64,000 nt of DNA, from the NCBI GenBank assembly GCA_950295325.1, contig OX485806.1:23684001-23748000 (forward strand), read 5' to 3'. This document shows, one piece after another, positions 22,965 through 34,394 of the stretch. How positions within the stretch are numbered: position 1 is the stretch's first letter; each line of letters opens with the position of its first letter. Below the pieces are notes generated by a model that searched no databases, had not been told where the DNA came from, and worked only from the letters and a program-made list of their open reading frames with translations. Source of the stretch: Polytrichum commune. Taxonomy: Eukaryota > Streptophyta > Polytrichopsida > Polytrichales > Polytrichaceae. The position numbers and the translations under genes were made by a program.

Positions 22965-24940
22965 TACTATATAATTTATAAATAATTTATATTTTTACAA
23001 AAAAAACATTTTTTATTTCAATTAAAAGCTCATAATCCAAGTAACTTTATTAAAATTTATTAAAATTAGTATTCTTTTGAATAGTCTTGTTTTTCAATAA
23101 GGTATCTTTTAAAAATGATATAGAAACTTTAAACTTATTAAATATAAATTTGTCAATATATTAGCTTTTTTTCATTAGATCTTTCTTTCACTCCGGTGAT
23201 TTTTTTATAACAAAAGCTCAAAAAAATGAATGTGACTTTTATTTTTTAATTTAGACATATCTTTTTCTTTATCAAATTTCACGAAGCTTTGTAATGATTT
23301 GATCATAGAAAACGTATTGCATGATCTAATCGGAACTCCAGATTGTGTCTCTTTAGTAAGAAATTGGTAATTTTAATTGATGATTTTGCCCAACTACTTA
23401 CGATTTGCAAGCACATTGCAAAGGCTCTAGATCTTCTATGCATAAGTTGTCATATAACTTCTACTCCATGTTGGAGTTATGCGATACAAAACGCACTTCT
23501 TTTGTCAATTCGACATGCATTTGATCCTGAATATTTGCAATTTTTGAATATCATAAGGAATCGAGCCCCCACCGAAAGTAAATTAGAATGCACACTATCA
23601 AAATATTTTGGAGATGTATATCTAGTACAAAAATATATCCATGAAAACGCAACAATATTGTATTCACATAGAGAGGATGTTGTAGCTTATAATAACCTTA
23701 CATTTTCCAAAAAATTAGCGCTTCTAAGACAAGGTTTGTTAACATTCAGACAAACGCTAGTGCAATTAAGGAGCTGAAAACAAGGTTAAATGATAGACGT
23801 TTTGATCATATTGCAGTTGGTGCACTTGTTATGTTTACAGAAAATGTAAGCATTCTTAAAGGTGCAGTTAATGGTGCAACTAATAATGTAATAATTTTTT
23901 ACAAACAAATTAGTTTTTATTTTAATTAAAAGTTTATAATTCAATTCACTTTATTAAAATTTATTAAATTTATTATACTTTTGGATAGTCTTGTTTTTCA
24001 ATAAGGTATCTTTTAAAAATGATATCAAAAGTTTAAATTTATTAAATATCAATTTGTCAATATATTAGCTTTTTTTCCATTAGATCTTTCTTTGACTCCG
24101 GTGATTTTTTTTATAAGAAAGGCTCAAAAGAAACGGATGTGACTTTTTATCAGCTAATTTGAATATATATATATATATATATATAAACCATATTTCACGA
24201 AGCTTTGTAATGATTTGATCATTAAAAACATTTTTTATCCAAGGTTTTATTTTTCTATTTTTCTAATAGAATGAATTGGAATACAAACATTTTTATGATA
24301 AATGTGACAAATTTACTAAAATATCTACATAGCCAAAGAATTAATTCAAATCACACACTCTTATAGTCTATTTTCTCTTAGAAATTATATATGTATTTAA
24401 AATTAAAGTATCTTTACAAAAAAATTAGTTCTTATTTTAATTAAAAGCTCATAATCCAAGTGAATTTATTAAATTTTATTAAAATTACTATACTTTTGGA
24501 TAGTCTTGTTTTTCAATAAGGTATCTTTTTAAAATGATATTAAATTTTTAAATTTTTAAATATAAATTTGTCAATACATTAGTTTTTTTCATTAGATATT
24601 TCTTTCACTCTGGTGATTATTTTAATAAAAAAAACTCAAAAGAAATAGATGTGACTTTTTATCATCTAATTTCAATAATATGTTAATTTACCATATGTCA
24701 CAAAGCCTTTTTATGATTTGATCATAGAAATTTTTTGCTTTTAGCCAAGTTTTTCTTTTTCTATAGTTATAATAGAATAAATTGGAATACAAACACATTT
24801 TTTTTTATAAATGTGTCATATTTATTAAAATATCTATATAGCCGAAGAATTAATTCAAATCACACACTCCCTCAATTTGTTTCCTCTTAGAAATTATAAA
24901 TATATGTAAAATGAAAGAATTTTTATAAATTAAAAAAAAG
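22965..24940. repeat. Three tandem copies of a roughly 525-bp AT-rich unit
   Basis: Copies start near 22965, 23890 and 24415. Each contains GATAGTCTTGTTTTTCAATA (first copy GAATAG...), then AAGGTATCTTTTAAAAATG (third copy with one more T) and CATTAGAT.TTTCTTTCACTC-like sequence. Copies 2 and 3 are full length (about 525 bp). Copy 1 is cut at about 23310, where the PIF1 fragment begins. The unit lies where the petB-petD spacer and petD intron would be, so it may derive from that plastid noncoding DNA. Confidence 0.8.
23343..23900 (+). mobile_element. PIF1-like helicase fragment (Helitron-type)
   Basis: The translation contains LVILIDDFAQL (Walker B-like, as in PIF1 helicases), then LLSIRHAFDPEYLQFLNIIR and SHREDVVAYNNLTFSKKLAL. 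In a second frame comes VGALVMFTENVSILKGAVNG, the conserved late motif of PIF1 helicases (VGA.VM...N...GLVNG). The Walker A region is missing, so this is an internal-to-C-terminal fragment. Helitron transposons commonly carry such a domain; a host PIF1 source cannot be excluded. It sits between copies of the plastid-derived tandem unit. Confidence 0.65.
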
Positions 24941-25075
24941 CTTCAAAATAAAGGAAATCCATAGAATATTTTTATACCGTTAAGAACTTAGAAGTAATTA
25001 AAACATTTATGGAAATAAATTTATCTAAAAGTAATCACTATAATAATTATGAACATTATTTTAATAATCTACAAA

Positions 25076-25233
25076 GGACCTGAAATACCTTGTTTACGAA
25101 TCATTGGAAAATGCATTAACATTAAACCTGCAGTAAGTAAAGGTAATGCCAAAGTATGCAAACTGTAAAAGCGTGTTCATGTAGATTGACCCACGCTCAC
25201 AATTCCACGTAATAATTCTACTAAAGGGACATC
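25076..25233 (-). pseudogene. petB: petB remnant (cytochrome b6 C-terminus), plastid origin
   Basis: Reverse-strand reading gives VPLVELLRGIVSVGQST, a stop, then [20 protein letters not shown] followed by [14 protein letters not shown]. This is the C-terminal quarter of cytochrome b6, including the haem-region HT motif and the conserved RKQGISGP tail. The rest of the gene is absent because the insert ends at about 25233. It cannot be functional. Confidence 0.85.
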
Positions 25234-25238
25234 CTATA

Positions 25239-25443
25239 ATAAGTATAGGTGCGGAAGGGTTCTCGGGTTTTTCTTGTGTGTGCGCTTTCTCTCTCTCTTT
25301 GTAGCGAAGAGGGTCTTCGCTTCGCCGTAGCGCTCCGCAAGGGTTTGCAAAGGGTTTGCAAGGGTTTGTAGTTTAGTCGCGCGTTTTGCAACGGCGGGGA
25401 CTGCCATATCTTTGACAGGGGCTTGTTACACAAGGGGTTGAAG
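25239..25443 (+). promoter_or_regulatory. SEC61A leader and proximal promoter, with repeated GGGTTTGCAA
   Basis: Only about 205 bp separate the plastid-derived insert from the SEC61A start codon. The stretch has a CT-rich run (about 25286-25300) and GCAAGGGTTT repeated three times at 25337-25369. It resembles telo-box-type motifs (AGGGTTT) of plant housekeeping promoters. No clear TATA box was seen. If the insert is real, upstream promoter elements must lie in plastid-derived DNA or within this short stretch. Confidence 0.45.
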
Positions 25444-28066
25444 ATGGGGGGAGGATTTAGAGTATTGCATTTGGTGAGGCCGTTTCTATCGGTGTTACCG
25501 GAGGTCCAAACAGCGGAGAGGAGGGTCCCCTTTAGAGAGAAAGTTTTGTACACGGTTGTGTCTCTTTTTATCTTCCTTGTATGTAGTCAGCTACCTCTTT
25601 ATGGCATCCACTCGGCCACCGGATCAGATCCCTTTTACTGGATGCGAGTCATCCTGGCGTCCAACCGTGGTACCGTGATGGAGCTTGGAATCACGCCTAT
25701 TGTTACGTCAGGTCTCGTTATGCAGCTGTTGGCTGGATCGAAGCTCATTGAGGTTGACAACAGCGTTAGGGAAGACCGCGCTCTTCTGTAAGTTATTACA
25801 CGGTGTTTTTTTTGGCTCGTTTTTGTGTTTTTCCTTCTTTTTATTATAGTGTATGGGAAGGGATGATGTGTTGGTGTCTCTGATGATGGATGTTAAGTTA
25901 AGTTTGGTTTGGGTCGGTTCGGTTTGGGTATTGGACCTTTTTATTATGTTAGGTTTTCGTTGTGATGATGGAACGTGGCGACGATGTTGTGATTATGCAG
26001 GAACGGTGCCCAGAAGTTGCTGGGAGTGTTGATCACTATTGGTGAGGCCGTTGCGTATGTGCTGTCAGGCATGTATGGTGATGTCCGTGATTTGGGAGCT
26101 GGCAATGCCATCCTCATCATCATCCAGCTGTTCTTTGCCGGAATCATTGTTATCTGTTTGGACGAGTTGTTGCAGAAGGGCTACGGACTTGGCTCCGGTA
26201 TCTCTCTGTTCATCGCCACCAATATTTGGTATGTAAAAGGGGCACTTCACCTCAATAGCAAGCTATCTACTTGGTGTGATTCCTTCATCTATGTTAATTG
26301 GACGCTCCAATAGTGGTTTTGTTTGAAATGCATTCTTGTGTGGATGGATGGATGCCTTGACGATGATGCTTTCTATCTGCTTTGGCTGAACGGATTTGGT
26401 TTGGTTCGGTTTGGCTGCAACAGTGAGAACATCATCTGGAAGGCATTCAGCCCTACCACCATCAACAGCGGAAGAGGAGCTGAATTTGAGGGCGCTGTCA
26501 TTGCCCTCTTCCATCTTCTCATCACAAGATCAGACAAAGTTCGTGCTTTGAAGGAGGCTTTCTACCGACAGAACCTTCCCAATGTGACCAACCTCCTGGC
26601 AACAGTATTGGTGTTCCTCATTGTCATCTACTTCCAAGGTTTTAGGGTGGTGCTCCCAGTGAGGTCAAAGAGTGCTCGTGGGCAACAAGGATCTTACCCC
26701 ATCAAGCTATTCTACACATCCAACATGCCCATCATTCTGCAGAGCGCCCTTGTCTCCAACTTGTATTTCATCTCACAGGTTTGTTGCATTTCGAAACCAC
26801 TTTATGCTTAGCATTCTATGTGACTGTTGATGAATCCACATTTTTCGTAATTGTGGATGCGTCTTGGGCTGGTCAATAACACTACTGGCTCAGCTTCATG
26901 CCTCTGTACACTTTTAATTACAGATGTGTCTGCCAAGCTATAAGATGATTGTATTTTTTTGCTCTTTAGACATTTAGAGTTGTGGCTTGTTTGGAGTAAT
27001 TGTGGTGCTGATGGAATTATCTTTTACTTGTGGGGTTAATGCAGTTGCTGTTCAAGAGATATAGCAACAACTTCATCGTTAACTTGCTTGGAAAGTGGAA
27101 GGAGTCTGAATACTCTCAGAGTGGTCAGCTCATCCCTGTTGGTGGGCTCGTTTACTACATCACGCCTCCCACCAGGTAGACTGATTTGACCTGATAATGT
27201 TCTTCATCATGATGATCAATATATTTTCTACTTGTCAATTTAGGGTTAACCTCACTCAATACCACGGTGCTTCTTTCTTAAATTGTTAATCTTCTCTGTT
27301 TTTGTGGACTCGTGGACCTGTTGTGATTTCTTCCAGAACATGATACTTAGTAAAATGCTACCATGAGTGAGGCTAATGTCCTTCTAAGTATCACTTGGCA
27401 AATTACTTGGAACTCTTAAGTGTCTATTTCCCATGTATCAATGATGACAGGTGGGACGTGAGTTGTTGTTGACTGTCTATTGACCAAGTCTCTGATAAAC
27501 ATAACCTTTGTTCTTTCAGCCTTGGAGACATCGCCGCGAATCCTTTCCATGCTCTTTTCTATTTGACTTTCATGCTCACAGCTTGTGCTCTCTTCTCTAA
27601 GACATGGATTGAAGTGTCTGGATCATCTGCACGTGATGTTGCGAAACAGCTGAAGGTATGTCATTTCCCTGTGCTCTATCATACCTATATCACCACAGAT
27701 GATTTAGAATATCGTCTTAGATGTATTTTTGGAAACCTTGAAGAGCAAGAAGTTGTTGCGTTTTGACAATCCACTGTCTGTTGCACCTCTTTTGGCACTC
27801 AATTGTTGCTTGTTGGTGACATGCAGGAACAACAAATGGTTATGCCAGGACACCGTGAGTCAAACCTGCAGAAGGAATTGAACCGTTACATTCCTACAGC
27901 AGCTGCGTTTGGAGGTATGTGCATTGGAGCTCTTACAGTGGTGGCTGATTTCATGGGTGCCATCGGATCTGGCACAGGTATCTTACTTGCTGTGACAATC
28001 ATCTATCAGTACTTTGAGACATTTGACAAGGAGCGTGCCAGCGAGCTTGGATTCTTTGGATTCTAG
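25444..28066 (+). CDS. SEC61A: Protein transport protein Sec61 subunit alpha
   Basis: This is the central pore subunit of the ER protein translocon, which moves and inserts nascent proteins across the ER membrane together with Sec61 beta and gamma. There are six exons: 25444-25787, 26001-26228, 26424-26778, 27045-27175, 27520-27655 and 27827-28066. All junctions are GT-AG and give 477 codons plus stop, the usual length. The start [15 protein letters not shown] is the family's N-terminus. An in-frame TTG upstream is ignored. Hallmarks in order include [37 protein letters not shown] (SecY signature region), [54 protein letters not shown] and the C-terminus ASELGFFGF. Ten membrane helices are expected from the family. 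No break was found. It looks fully functional despite the plastid-derived insert close upstream. Confidence 0.97.
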
Positions 28067-29304
28067 AGTGTAAAGTATTCCACTCTGAATGTTTGGAACC
28101 TCATTAGAACCCCTCCACACGGTAGCAGCAGCAGCAGCCATCTTTGAGACTTTTTTCTTATTTCACAAACGACTTCGCAATTTTGTAGCCTGTGTTTAAC
28201 TGTGAAAAGGCTAAGAGATCCAAATTGGGTTCTCTCATTTTTAGGACTCCCTAAAAACATGCAAGAATGCACAATTTGGGCTTTGAACCAACTTTTACAT
28301 AATAAGGTTACATTCTTATGCAGTGAGCTTTGAAGTAGGTTTAGGTCCAGAACTTTCCTGTGTAATCTTATTCTTTTTATATGGAGAGTTCCCATGTGTT
28401 TTTGGCATGTGGCCGCTTTGCTCTGCCATCCCTGATGGCTTGTGAAGACTTCGACAAATAGTTGGCATCAATTGACTGAAATTGACTGAAATTATCAAGA
28501 TGTATTTCTTACTGTCTGAAGTGTACGATTAATTGTCCGTGCATCTAGCAGTAGAGTTGTTACAAGACCTGCACGTGATCACATTGAAGTTGTTGTCACA
28601 ATGAATCTACTAAAGGCGGAGTTGCTACTAAAAACTATCATAGTATGTTAAATTTCGATTGTACTGTGAATTTTCTAACGTTTATTTATATATACAAATA
28701 TGGAAAGCATATACCATTTACGCCAAGCTATAAGCAACATATTCGTTTTGGACTTATGTTCCACCTGGCATTGTTGTCTGCGTCTTTTCCTTGCATTTGC
28801 CATCTCATATTGCCAAACCCTTCTGTTTAGTCCCTTAGTGTTTCAACAAGTCATTGCTTTGATATGTAATCACTACAAAGATTTAGTCCTGTATTACTAA
28901 ATCCAGTTCCGACTGTCGAATGCTCTGTGAATATTAATGGGCACTACCGTATCTGACATGCTGCACGTCCTGCACACATGCTGATAACTGGCATAAAAGT
29001 TTCCTAGAAGATCAAATTCGAACAAAGTTTACGTGCGAACAAGTTGTCTGAAATGACGTCACTTTAGAGAAAGTCGTTGCCTAATTGCTCATTGTCACGA
29101 TGGTATTTGATACGCAATAGAAACGTGCCAAGTTATTCGTGACGATGCTTCAATATTCTTTTCCGGACAACCTCAAATCACTAGAGATCCTAATTCAACC
29201 TAACCCGCAACTTTTGTGCAAATACAGTGACGGTATAGAATAGAAGTGTTTATTTTTGTGACAACAGTAAGCTCCTTCCTCAGAGCGTACATATTACAAC
29301 AACC

Positions 29305-29480
29305 GTACCTTTCATTCATCCAACATAAAAGCCCTGAAATAGGATGTTACTAAATCTTAGCTGATTTAACATCGTAATTAGTTTTGAAGACCCCTTCTTA
29401 GTCCAGTCGAAGTCATTTCAGATGAATCGGCCGCAAACTAATTGTCGGTCGAGTTTTTTTATGTTGGGTGAATAATAGTT
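29305..29480. mobile_element. Family D element (worn copy)
   Basis: Contains TTCATTCATCCAACATAAAA near the left and a trailing TTATGTTGGGTGAATAA, with an inner match (AGATGAATCGGC..CAAAC) to the copies at 34919-35130 and 49452-49687. The ends are poorly preserved. Confidence 0.4.
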
Positions 29481-29597
29481 ACGCTCGTTTGCCATAATTC
29501 CGTCTGTCAGGCGGGGGGAGCCCTTTCCTTTCCATGTGGAAAGCATCCGCTAAATGCAGTATGCAATTCTCAATATAATATATAAATATATGTTGTG

Positions 29598-29907
29598 TCC
29601 GTCACTCTAGACAATTTTGGTCATTGGATCAAAACGGGAGTTGTTTGACCCAGTTAGCAATTGTGAATCACAAGAATCATTATTTCAAGTTTCAAAATGG
29701 AAGTAGAGATGCAAAAGCTATAAGAGGTCAAAGTGAAGAGTATGTATCCCTTCAAATGATCATATAGTCCTCCCACATGTTAAATTATTGTGCCCATACT
29801 CCAATCTCATTATAACACGTTTCTTCTTCATGTCTGGTCTGAACTACATAACACTCAAGTATAGGTGCAAATTAAGAAGAGTGACTACATAAAGCCCACA
29901 TACCTGA
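29598..29907. mobile_element. Family A element (reverse orientation)
   Basis: The right part reads ACTCAAGTATAGGTGCAAA, then TTAAGAAGAGTGACTACATA and AAGCCCACATACCT. This is the reverse complement of the left end of copies at 15600 and 55336. The left edge near GTCACTCTAG is tentative. Noncoding, between SEC61A and LSM12. Confidence 0.55.
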
Positions 29908-30319
29908 AGAACCTCCAAATTTCTACATTCCTTTCTGTTCCAACTCTGGGCAATGAAGACAACAAAAGCAAGAGATGTAGAAAAAAACCACACAAAAGAG
30001 TTGGGTGTGCAAGAAACATCCCAACTCTGGGCAATCCAACCACAAATATCGTACACACCAGTCGTTCAGAAAGTGGAGACACACATGAGGCCAACAGATA
30101 AGAGATCACTTGAAGCCAGTGCTGAAGATCCTGGTATTTCAGTCTGTCAAAGAATGGCACAATAAATCTCTACACGGATGTTCTTGCACTGTCCTAGGGC
30201 TGCACAGTGAAAAATAAGTAGAGCTGGGCACCTTTGATGAATCCACTGTTGGGAGGTGCTCAGGGTCTTCCCCTTCTGGGAATTCAGCAAGCGGAGGGGC
30301 TTGCCACAGGATCAAAATT

Positions 30320-33300
30320 TTACACAACTCCTCGTGTTTGTAACCTCTTCCTCTCTTCCTCAAGCTGCAAACAATAAGCAACAACACATGTCCATTTTCA
30401 GAGCAATATCACCTGACTCAGTTTGTGTCACTGACAAATTTGTTAATATCTTCCCAAGAGATGACACCGAGGTGATTTCAGATTTATACAACATATGCTA
30501 ACATGTTAAATGAGGTCTCTAAACTAGAAAGAAGATGCTCTCAGAAAGGTGAGACAGAATAACAAAAAATTGGCGCCTCTGGCTCCAGGAAACATAGGTT
30601 ATCTTTAGGAGATTAAATGACACATACCAAGGCCTATCGTTGGTCTGTAAACTAGGTAAGTGGCATTCCAATTCAGATCTACTAAGAAATATCACCATGC
30701 TGATGACGAAATTTAGACCATCACTTATACATTAGGTAAATAGCTCTCTTAGTATTAGGAGAGAAAGCAACCCAGTCTTTGTGAAAGTAAACAGCTTAAT
30801 GACCACTTCATCACACCAACAGTGCCATACTAAAACAAGCATATGAGGGACATACCACTTTCCGGACACGTTCATTGGCTGCAGGAGCACCACCAACTAC
30901 ATTATCTCCGAAGTAGGGGTGATTCACGCACACATCATTCATTACTAGAATGGTTGTCTTCTCCCATCTGCAGGGCAACCTGATTCCACGCCGCCACATT
31001 TGACTACATTTAGAACTCAAAGAGAACACAAAGAAAACAAGTGCCATTGCCAATATAAAGATGAACAAACAAACTAAGAACCAATGGAGATTGCAAGATT
31101 GGAAATCCACAGAACAATCTCAGTGGTGATTGTCTCATCGCAAATCAGACTCCCCGTACTCACACAACAAATGTGCATTCGTTCTTGCTCTCAGCCTACC
31201 AACTTAAACTTTCATGACTGTCAAAAGATGACAATTACGTCTTAGAGAGAGCATCAAAAATGTCTTGCGCTTCAGGTGTGACCCCCACGCCAATCCTCTC
31301 TGCCTCTGCCTCTGCTTGCCTGAAATGGGCAAACCATGAAAATCTGTCAGAATCAGTGAGTCACTCTGTGATTTCCAAGCCAAGATCAAATTGGGACCCA
31401 AGCAGCAGGTCAACATCCATTGCCACAATATTAGGTTCCTTCACAGCTCAGAACTTGACTACAACTGCGGTGTCATTGTTGAGAACAGATCAGTCTATTT
31501 GCTGAAATCTCCTCATAGCTGTGAGAATGGAACCTACTGACAAGTACAGCCATAGACACCTCTGCTACCCTAACTAGAAATCACGAAATCCATGTCAGAC
31601 TTGGTGCATGCTTAGAGTCAACGTATTGATTATTTCCAGGGCCAAAAACAAACTAGGACCCATGCATCAACTTGCATTTTCCACCACATAATATTTCTTC
31701 ACAGCTCAGAATTTGACTACAACTGCGGCATCATTGTTGAGAACATATCAGACTGTTTGCTGAAGTTTCCTCACAGCTGTGATACTGCAACCTAGTCTCA
31801 ACTCATTGTTCATATTCCAACGCCACAAACAAACTAAATCCAAGCCATCACAATAGCATTTGCCACAACATTATGTTTTTTCACAGCTCAGAATTTGACT
31901 ACAACCGAGGCGTCATTGTTGAGAACATATCAGACTGTTTGCTGAAATTTCCTCACAGCTGTGATACTGCAATATGATGACCAACAGAGACTCTTGAGAC
32001 ATGTGTTTCGCAAAAGACCTATAATTTGTCCGCAATGGATGCTCTTTAAACCATTCTATTTGTCCCTCAGAGCAGCCTCATAACTTCCTTCCCAATGACA
32101 TTAGTACATTGGAAAGATTATCACAATAACAGGTGTGAAAAATACCAGAGCTGTGGAGCTGAATGCAATATCCACTAATTGGAAGAGAACTGACAGAAAC
32201 TAGTCCCTTACTTTCAACTTACATCTAAGATCTTCAATCAGAATGGCCACATGGGGACTTATGAGAACCAAATATGCTATCTAAGAACTCCATAACAAGT
32301 GTATGAATTTCTGCTGCTATCTAAAAGTTGTTTTGCATCTCAACAGCTTTAACTGAACAAAGATATGTACACAGACATACAAGAGGCAATGAGGGACAAC
32401 GGAAGCTTACTTGATAGCCGCTTCTTCACGCTCACGCAGACTCTTTATGTCAGGATTTGAAAACTTCAAATCAAAAGAATCTTGTACTTGGCCCAGGAGA
32501 TCTACTTCCTTTATATAATTTGTTTTTAAAAAACGCAAATTCCTGCGGCCGTCAATGCTGTCACCTTCCTGTTCAGTTTCTGTCAAGGATAGCACTTTTT
32601 GCACTTCCAAAACCAAGCAATCTTGTGCAATCTCTAAAACGTTACATACTAGTCACCTCAGACCTGAGTGGAACAACAACAATGGTGGTACAGGAAAAAC
32701 ATCAAAATGACCTAAATGGGTCTCTCAAAATCAGCATCCAAGCATGCTTCAAAGGGCCATGCAATCTTAAGGGGCAATCTCAAGCAAATTGCACTAGCCA
32801 ATACTAACTTGGCCTTCCACAGAAAATATAGACTAAGCACAAGACACCAAAACCAGATCCTAAATTTACTATAGCATCAATTGACGTGCTTGGAACAAGG
32901 AAAACAGCACTACATCACCATGAACCTGAGTATGAGCTAAACAAATGGTTTATTCATAGTGCATTGCAGAAAAAGAAAGGTCTGTCGCTCAAGCATTACT
33001 TTCAGTGAAGACCACGTACTAATTTATACTTCAAACAAATAGCAAAGAATGGACATCAAACATGAAGAAACATCTGAGGGGTTCCGGGAGCAAGTTGACA
33101 TTTAATTTCACTCAGAACTCAAGGATTCAGCCTAACAAAAACCGCAGAATCCAAATCCTAACATGTCAACTTTGAGGGCTCCTTGGAGCTTTCCTGTACC
33201 CATTACTAAGAGGCGGCCAAATATCAACATCAGAGTGGGCAATCTAGCATAAAACCATGACTAATTTCCAATCGTTAGGCAGCTGGTGCAAATAACAGCA

Positions 33301-34353
33301 ACAAGTTGATGCACTTCACTAACCAACCTCATATAGCAAAGACCTCAAAAACGTGGCCAGTGCAGCTGGCGAGAACAACCGAATTTCTTGGAGGCCAAAA
33401 AACCTTCTAAACCAGTTGCTAAATCTGTAAGCGCGCAAAGACGCTCGCTTCAACCCCCATTAACCCTTTCTTGAGTCCCAAAGGCATTGGATGATCTCCT
33501 AGGCAAAATCAAACGGACAACCTACAACAAAAAGTGACCGATGTTTACACCGGCGTAAATTATGGTGTTGCTTGCTTCATCTTCGAGTGGGAAACGAGCA
33601 TCACGAGCATTAGAGGGTCCTCAGAGACTCTTAACTCTTTTTGAAAGGTGTTAAACTTGAAAGCCCGGCTTGACTACTTCCTTCTTTCACAAATAAATAC
33701 TAAACGGGCGCAGTCAAGCCAGTCCGCACCTATTTCCCCAAGGCCTCAGGCTAGGTTCCGACATGCTTGCTTGAAAGTATCTGGTTCCCCACTATGGTTG
33801 GTTGGGTGGACCATGGGTGATAGGACGCACCAGAAATTATCATGTGCTAGGAAGGTCACCCATCCGAGCACTGCTACGGCCTTAGGCGGCTTATTCCCAT
33901 AGGATCCGGGTTAAGGCCTTGGGTTTAAGCCACTCTCGCCCCTAGTTGCTAAGGACATCATCGTCATCACCATCATGGTGAGTAAGTAAAACTGGATTTC
34001 CCAGAGCGGCTCTTGAATCCAAGCTAATTGACGAAACAAGGAAATGCTCCACCCGAATAAGAACGAAACAAGGCGAGATGTTTCTCTCTCTATCCAAATT
34101 CTGCTCTCTCTCTCTCCCTCTCTCCGTCACGTTCCCCGTGAATCCCAAACCCTTGCCCTAACCTAACCAGAACCCCAAAGATTGCACAAAACCCTAATCT
34201 CGACAACGATTGCAAGAGGATATGAATGACGACGATGTTGGTGCTCCTGTCGTAGGTCAGAACGTGTCCTTCGATGTCATCGCCCAGCGTGGTCTTGATC
34301 TTCAGCCGACACCCCTCTTCGTACTCCCGGCTCCGCCCTCCCACCCCCTCCAT
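30320..34353 (-). CDS. LSM12: LSM12 homologue (Lsm domain plus AD domain)
   Basis: There are five exons on the minus strand. Exon 1 is 34353 to about 34231 (starts [20 protein letters not shown], then [20 protein letters not shown]). Exon 2 is 32631-32411 ([15 protein letters not shown]). Exon 3 is 31319-31239 ([20 protein letters not shown]). Exon 4 is 30979-30856 ([20 protein letters not shown]). Exon 5 is 30364-30320 ([14 protein letters not shown], stop TAA). The total is about 197 residues, typical for plant LSM12. The N-terminal Lsm-like fold and the C-terminal LSM12 AD (anticodon-binding-like) domain are both present. The family is linked to RNA metabolism and ataxin-2 complexes. The exon 1 donor is uncertain because only GTCGTC or GTCATT are available. 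Exons 2-5 have clean GT-AG junctions. Intron 1 is about 1.6 kb and holds the 5S-like segment. Confidence 0.9.
33853..33890 (-). repeat. 5S rRNA-like segment, probably part of a SINE
   Basis: On the minus strand the stretch reads GTAGCAGTGCTCGGATGGG then TGACC, matching the 3' internal promoter (C box) of plant 5S rRNA (GGATGGGTGACCTCC). The flanks are not 5S-like, so it is not a 5S gene. A related tail (GGCCCCTAGCC...AAGGACATTGTCGTC) occurs at about 42328-42370, which suggests a dispersed 5S-derived SINE. It sits in LSM12 intron 1. Confidence 0.45.
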
Positions 34354-34394
34354 CTCGCTCCGTTCCGTCTCTCGCAGATTCTCCCCCTTCCTCC

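Larger units (their letters stand above)
21960..25238 (-). other. Plastid-derived insert (NUPT) from the petB-petD region
   Basis: A block of extreme AT-richness, unlike its surroundings, holds recognisable petB and petD coding remnants on the minus strand in the normal plastid order (petB upstream of petD). It also holds three tandem copies of an AT-rich noncoding unit and a PIF1-helicase fragment. The right edge is sharp: petB codons stop at about 25233, and GC-richer SEC61A leader sequence starts within a few bases. The left edge is a gradual composition change and is less certain. A plastid contig joined by misassembly is possible, but decay of both genes favours an old nuclear insertion. 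Confidence 0.75.

Noticed and set aside
22428-25233. Functional petB/petD genes
   Set aside because: petB is truncated and has an internal stop; petD has stops and frame changes in the middle. Both are remnants.
33840-33900. Complete 5S rRNA gene
   Set aside because: Only the C-box portion matches; the 5' half and terminator are absent.
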